This document shows, piece after piece, positions 59,199-64,000 of a stretch of DNA of 64,000 nucleotides. Position 1 is the stretch's first letter, and every line of letters starts with the position of its first letter. Source of the stretch: Leptoclinus maculatus (lineage: Eukaryota; Chordata; Actinopteri; Perciformes; Stichaeidae). The position numbers and the translations under genes are program-made. Under the pieces are notes generated by a model. That model did not search any database. It was given only the letters and a program-made list of their open reading frames with translations, and had not been told where the DNA came from. The DNA lies in the NCBI GenBank assembly GCA_032191485.1, contig JAVDOI010000009.1, forward strand, positions 20,014,343 through 20,078,342, given 5' to 3'.

Positions 59199-59540
59199 CT
59201 AGAACTGGGCAATATATTAATATTATATCAATATCATGACATGAGACTCGATGTCGGCACAGATTTTGAATAGTGCAATATCATAATGTGGCATATGTGT
59301 TGTCTTGTCCTGGTTTTGAAGGCTGCATAACGGTGAAGTGATGAATGTTCTTTTATTTGACTTTACCCACTCAGTCATGATATCCACATCATACTGTGAT
59401 TATTTATACAAAATATCTGTGTAAATCTATTGTGAGAGCACTAATAGTCAACCCTACGATACCGATATAGAGGTATTTGGTCAAAAATGTAATGAAAAAT
59501 ATTGTGGTATTAGATGTATAGTTTGAGCCCTACCACAGTC
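59192..59540 (+). mobile_element. Non-autonomous hAT element, 333 bp, 8-bp TSD
   Basis: The element at 59,200-59,532 begins TAGAACTGGGCAATATATTA and ends GTTTGAGCCCTA. It is flanked by CCCCAGTC (59,192-59,199) and CCACAGTC (59,533-59,540), an 8-bp duplication with one change. Internal words such as TTGTCTTGTCCTGGTTTTGA and GTCAACCCTACGATACCGAT match a very common short hAT MITE of teleosts. It inserted at the end of the SINE just upstream. Confidence 0.85.
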
Positions 59541-60247
59541 CCTCCAAAATATACCTGTAGTCCAAAAAAGTGTCAACAATGACCCGTCTCACCACTGACA
59601 CCCATCACAGTCTAATCATCTCAGTTAGGTAGCAGCAGTGAGTAATGAGAGAGAAGTGAGCAAAAAGTGCCAAAACTTTGCTTTTGCAGAGACTGATGTT
59701 GTAACGTGCGAGGTCATCAACACGCAGGAAGAGGAGAGTCTCTCAGATCGCTGAGGGGTTGGGATCCATCTGTGGCCGGTGACTCGCGTGTTGGCCAGTG
59801 CACTGTGTAATGACAGAGTGTCAGCAGTGCCAAACAGTAGTCATGAATGATAAGGATGCATTTCAAGATGGAATTGCACTTTTGCTACTTAAAGTCAAAT
59901 GTATCACTTAAGGTCTATTTTCATCACTTTTGTGAACACAGATGAAACAACTGGATGATACTTTTGTAAGAGCAACAGGAGCAACCCTCCTGAGCAGATA
60001 ACCAGAGCCAGATGAGCTGCCCCCCTCTGGACCATGCACCCCCCCGACCTGCTGTGAAGCGCCAGTGTGGAGTTTACCAATTACCAGCAGCCAACGAGAA
60101 ACGAACTTCCACGTTCATTAGCTGCAATTAAGTATTCACGCCTCCACATCCAAGAAAGCTATGGGCAACTTCTCACACACGCACACTCAAACAGCCTCTC
60201 TACGAGCCACGAGGGCATCCAGCTGATTAATCTCCTTTAAAAAGTCC
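59533..60247. other. Unique sequence; possible conserved non-coding part
   Basis: No repeat was recognised. The 60,070-60,250 segment has TTAGCTGCAATTAAG (homeodomain-like TAAT words) and GATTAATC next to the candidate splice donor. It would be the start of the first intron of the minus-strand transcript proposed below. Confidence 0.4.
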
Positions 60248-60480
60248 GTACCTTGAGCAGGGAGCGCCGGTTGCTCCTCTCCGCCGTTCCGACGCTTCAA
60301 CGAGAGAGCAGATGCGCCGCTGCGCCCCGTGATCCGCCGCGCGCTGTTCTTCCGCGTGTGTGAGTGTGAGAAGAGAGAGAGAGAGAGAGGTTGTGTGTTA
60401 ACGAGTGTGTACTACCGGGGGTGAGCGCGAGTCTGTCCGTATCTGGATGTAGTCTGGAGGGTAACGGAGAGGGAGGGTTG
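60248..60480. promoter_or_regulatory. CpG-rich island-like patch
   Basis: I count about 18 CG dinucleotides in 60,248-60,360, including GCGCCGC and CCGCCGCGCGC. There are about seven more up to 60,480, against near-absence in surrounding sequence. GA and CT arrays lie on its right side. It is the best promoter candidate of the window. Confidence 0.6.
60252..60360 (-). other. Candidate non-coding first exon, minus strand (3' part)
   Basis: On the minus strand GCTCCCTGCTCAAG|GTACGG is a good donor site, with GT at 60,251-60,250. It ends a GC- and CpG-rich segment without ATG. This is what a 5' UTR exon next to a CpG-type promoter looks like. The transcript would run towards lower coordinates, making much of this window its first intron. 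The exon start is unknown and no further exon was identified. The alternative is that this is only a CpG-rich regulatory patch. Confidence 0.35.
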
Positions 60481-60535
60481 TGTCGTGAAGGCTTCTCTCC
60501 TTCTCTCTCTCTCTCTCCTTCTCTCTCTCTCTTTA
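60369..60535. repeat. (GA)n and (CT)n tracts beside the CpG patch
   Basis: AGAGAGAGAGAGAGAG lies at about 60,372-60,389 and CTCTCTCT arrays at about 60,497-60,531. They face each other in opposite orientation, so they could pair as an inverted repeat. Confidence 0.85.
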
Positions 60536-60577
60536 ACCCTTGTTGACCCAAAGATGAGGCACAACTGACCAGAACAA

Positions 60578-60980
60578 CAGGGGCGTAAAGACAGACAGGG
60601 CAGCCCCAGGTGGCGGGGTCTGAGTGTGTTGGGTAGTTGAGGGTCATTCTGATTTCTACTTTCTAAATATTGTTCATGAAGGATTTATGTTTAGTATGAA
60701 ATGGTGTCATTTGTTTTATGTTTCCTCGAAAAGGCAAACCACCCTGGTGGTCATTTATTTTGGTAAAATAGTCAGTAGAGATCCATAAAAAAATGACATG
60801 CTGTTTATCAAACATATAACATCTATAAAAAACTATTCAATTAGATAAATAATGTATTCTTCTCTTTGTAATATGTATGTTGATGTTGTCTAATGTCAAG
60901 TGTCTTTTTGATCATGTGATGTTGATTTTTAGGCTGACGAGCTGAGCTTTCAAACATAAAAGTCAGAACTAGAACCGTCA
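60578..60980 (+). repeat. Repeat family H, copy 2 (hAT-like)
   Basis: CAGGGGCGTAAAGACAGACA is followed by blocks equivalent to 57,284-57,796 (GTATGAAATGGTGTCATTTG, AATATGTATGTTGATGTTGT, GATCATGTGATGTTG, TTTCAAACATAAAAG). It starts about 100 bp beyond the CpG patch. Confidence 0.65.
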
Positions 60981-61309
60981 CCAGCTCACTCCACTGTAGA
61001 GCACACTGCCCCATCATTCATTTGAATTCACTCATATTCAGTTTTTTTATATATATATATATTGGAATAAACATTTCAGTTGTTGAAAAACATGAAACAG
61101 TTATAATTTTCAGGAAATAAACATATATTGTAGAAATGCATTTATGTATCCCTTTGCCACTATTAGCTAAAGAAATTCATGAAATAATGTTTTAATTAAT
61201 ATAACTGAGTCTAAAGCCGACCAATAATTTTCTGCAAAAAGACATGACCTTTAATTTGACATTTAATTACCTCCTAAATATAGTATCTCTTTTTTAAAAC
61301 CTTTTTCTT
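60981..61309. other. AT-rich sequence with (TA)n at about 61,047-61,062
   Basis: Nothing else recognised. Confidence 0.55.
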
Positions 61310-61560
61310 CCTTCCTTTTTTCTACTCTCCTTTGTTCTCTTTCATTCTCAGTTCTTTACTACGTTACTCTGCTTTTTTTTACTTTTTTCATTTTCTTTCT
61401 TTCTTCTGTTCATTGCATTCCTCAACCATATTTTCAAACATATTTCTTCACTTTCTGTACACTTTCTCTCCATCTCGCACCTTTTGTTTCTTTTTATCGG
61501 TCCGGTTTCTCTCTCTCTCTCTCCATTGCTCTCTTTTTCTTCTATCTTTCCGATTGCTGT
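61310..61560 (+). repeat. Pyrimidine-rich low-complexity block
   Basis: TTCTTCCTTCC, TTTCTTTCTTTC and CTCTCTCTCTC words dominate. The roughly 100-codon Phe/Leu/Ser frame on the plus strand and the Lys/Glu/Arg frame on the minus strand are compositional. Confidence 0.8.
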
Positions 61561-64000
61561 TATGTATAAATGTACATATTTTAAAACAAATGACACACTA
61601 TGTACTGACAGTTGTACTAATAGAACTTTGACATAAACCTGCATAAGCTGAAGCCACTGTGAGTGTGTGAAGAGGAGAAGGATCTGTGTGCCAAACAAAA
61701 GAAATCGGTATCGTATTGCTGTAAACATGGAAGTGGCTAATTAAATCAGAACATTTTCTAATGTCATATTATATTATTTTAGTGTTGAAGATCATCATTG
61801 GGAACTATTGTGTTTTTTTAATGATAGGAAGGTAAAAACACTGTTTATCATGCACAGGTATACAGTATTTATCTTCCATAACATGTCTTCTTTCAGACTA
61901 GTGGAAAGAAAACATGTCTTGTCTATTTGCATCTGTAGATTTCTCCTAATTTTACCAAAAGTTACCATTAGATAATGCCTCATTTGCATATTTAAACATT
62001 ATTTCAGAAAACAAAAATAATGGTCTCAATATAAGTCGTCAAATAGGGAAGTTTCATGGAGATATCTAATAGTTACTTTATTTAACCTACTCACCTGTAG
62101 TGTCTTCAACATGTATGTCATTTTCCTTTAAAATACGTTTTCTCAAAATATTTTTTTTCTCAGACTCGGAGCCAGAAAATTCCAACAGAGGGGTTTGTTT
62201 ACATATTCATAGCCTGATTTATTCAACATTGTATTACTAAAAACATGGAGAAAGAGAAAATGGAGAAATTGTATTTTATTTGGCTGTTATTAAGTGATGC
62301 CGAGGTATATTAGATATATAGATTGTTTTTACAGCATATCAGAGTTGACAGGATAGACATCAACGCAAAGATGTCCATGTAGTTCTAAGAGTGGAGGAGC
62401 CAGTTAACAGTGAAATGGATTTTTAGTTCCAGACCACTTCAGAAGAAACTATTTCCATTATTGCTTCAACTCAACTTGCCCTTGATTTCTGGACCTTTAG
62501 CTGTTTGCTAAAACCTTCAAAGAAAGTCACTCCCTTACTTCAGAAAAGCACCTAAACACACATTTCCCAGCCTGCTTTTAATGTCTCACCATTCTACCTG
62601 TCTGTCATTACTGCTTAATTGTCTATTTCTATGATTTATGTTTTTAAATATTTCTCTCTATTTTATCCCCTTGGTAAGGTGTCTTTGAGTTTTTTGAAAA
62701 GCGCATTTTTAAATTGAATGTAGTATTATTATTACTCTCAGTGACAAGTAAAAATACACTGACATATTTGGCATCATTATTTAACAGTAAAACGTTCCGC
62801 ATCATGTATCGGAGACATTCTGGAGAGTCCTCGTCAGGTTCATCACATCTGCCGAGACTCTTTACCTTCGAGCAGTTTTCACACAATAGTTATTCACCTC
62901 TATGACAACGAAGGACTCATTTTGAACTGAAATTGAACTATTACACTAACTTCAATGAATTCCTTATTCATTAAATCAAATCTGTTGAAAGTCAGTATTT
63001 TTTGTAACTCCACATGGTTTATATACTGTAGCTGAGCCGACTAAAAGTCCACCTCCACTCACTCCCACTATTTATTTTTCTACTTTTATGTTTTCGTTTA
63101 TTTTTCCCTTAATGGTGTACATTTTAACATAAAAAACTAGTAAAAACAGGAACGATCATAATATTCATGAATATTGCAAGAAAGCACATTTACGGTGATT
63201 TGCAAGGTACTAAAAACTGAAACATGAAATAAAACACTGAAAGCAACAAAAGGATGTGGAATAGTAGTCTGTTACTGTTATTGCACTACAGTAAAGGTAA
63301 GTGGCTATCCTGACGATGATTCACACATATAAACAGTAATAACAATGCAGAATTAGAATAGACGTATATTATTGTTAAAAAAATATGTATGACTTTTAAA
63401 AACAGTAAGATCACTGAGATATTGCACTGAGTTGCTCTGGCTCTCTATAGAAGTAATAGGCTGCAGTTGGAATGTATCTTAAAGACATTTGGATTAAAGA
63501 TATCTAAAATACCTACACCTCAAGTTGCAGTTCAGAGTGGATGATCCCCCCCACATGTAATTTAATAGAAAAAAGATTACGACTTTTTTTAATTTATTTA
63601 TACAATATGATGTTGATTATTAGGCAACAGTGATTCATGTGAGTGTTCTGGCTCCCAGCACAGTTGAAACGTAAAAGAAACCCGAATCAAACCAGTCAGG
63701 GTAGTGACAAGTAGAGGCCTCACATCTAAAATGTGGGTCCCCAGAAAATAAGTTTAGGAATATCTGTTCTAAAGGCTTTCTCATTCACCAACAGAGATGA
63801 TATTTGTCCTTAACAGAGGGAGGAGGGGTGATTCCATTTGAGCCTTTTTAGTTCAAATAAGAAAAGAAGTGTCCTACCGTGTTGATATGTGCTCAGGATC
63901 TGCCGAAACAGCAGATTTGACGTTCACATTGTGTTTTACTCTCAGATTGTGAGTTGCAGATTGATTGCAGATTATTGCGTTCACTCAATAGTTTTGTCAT
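61561..64000. other. AT-rich unique sequence to the window end
   Basis: No gene, RNA gene or dispersed repeat recognised. Confidence 0.5.

Noticed and set aside
60297..60647. 116-codon minus-strand frame with Arg-Glu repeats
   Set aside because: Driven by GA/CT arrays and CpG-rich DNA. It spans the repeat family H start and has no domain.

Overview
This 64 kb window looks like AT-rich, non-coding DNA from a teleost fish, most likely a percomorph. The evidence is the mix of fish mobile elements: L2-type LINEs ending in the CTTGCCTTGCC tail, a Rex3/RTE-type LINE tail, a Tc1 transposase relic, tRNA-derived SINEs and many hAT-type elements with 8-bp target-site duplications. (CA)n/(GT)n microsatellites are very abundant and long open frames are absent. 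No bacterial, plasmid or phage features, CRISPR arrays or rRNA genes were seen, and no intact protein-coding gene was found. The window is probably intergenic or a large intron.

Layout. 1-8.4 kb: repeat fragments (families C and B), CA/GT arrays, a Tc1 relic and a minus-strand LINE reverse-transcriptase relic. 8.4-12.6 kb: a dense cluster with a 982-bp hAT MITE, an unclassified element sharing 150 bp with another at 50.7 kb, two hAT ends, a 32-bp minisatellite, a pyrimidine-rich block and a LINE tail. 15-16 kb: a TA-flanked Tc/mariner-like MITE. 17-25.5 kb: family C copies, a Rex3 tail, a cluster of GT arrays and an L2 LINE. 26-34.4 kb: a repeat with a 60-bp tandem duplication, a LINE 3' end, a second hAT MITE and a 1,530-bp hAT element, the last two with perfect 8-bp TSDs. 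35-38 kb: an LTR/promoter-like stretch, an inverted-repeat pair and hAT ends. 40.9-52.3 kb: relatives of a hAT family with TTF-type transposase remains, an inverted L2, and a nested hAT insertion whose empty site survives in a paralogue inside the same window. 53-56 kb: fossil repeats plus a 309-bp candidate exon. 57-61 kb: two direct copies of a hAT-like repeat, a SINE carrying a hAT insertion, and a CpG-rich patch with a possible minus-strand non-coding first exon.

The genes do not form a pathway. Where coding sequence is recognisable it is decayed transposase or reverse transcriptase. The two leads towards host genes are the candidate symmetric phase 1-1 exon at 53,965-54,273 (+) and the CpG-rich first-exon candidate ending at 60,252 (-). 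Family names are given from memory of teleost repeats. Target-site duplications, terminal inverted repeats and within-window copies were read directly from the sequence.
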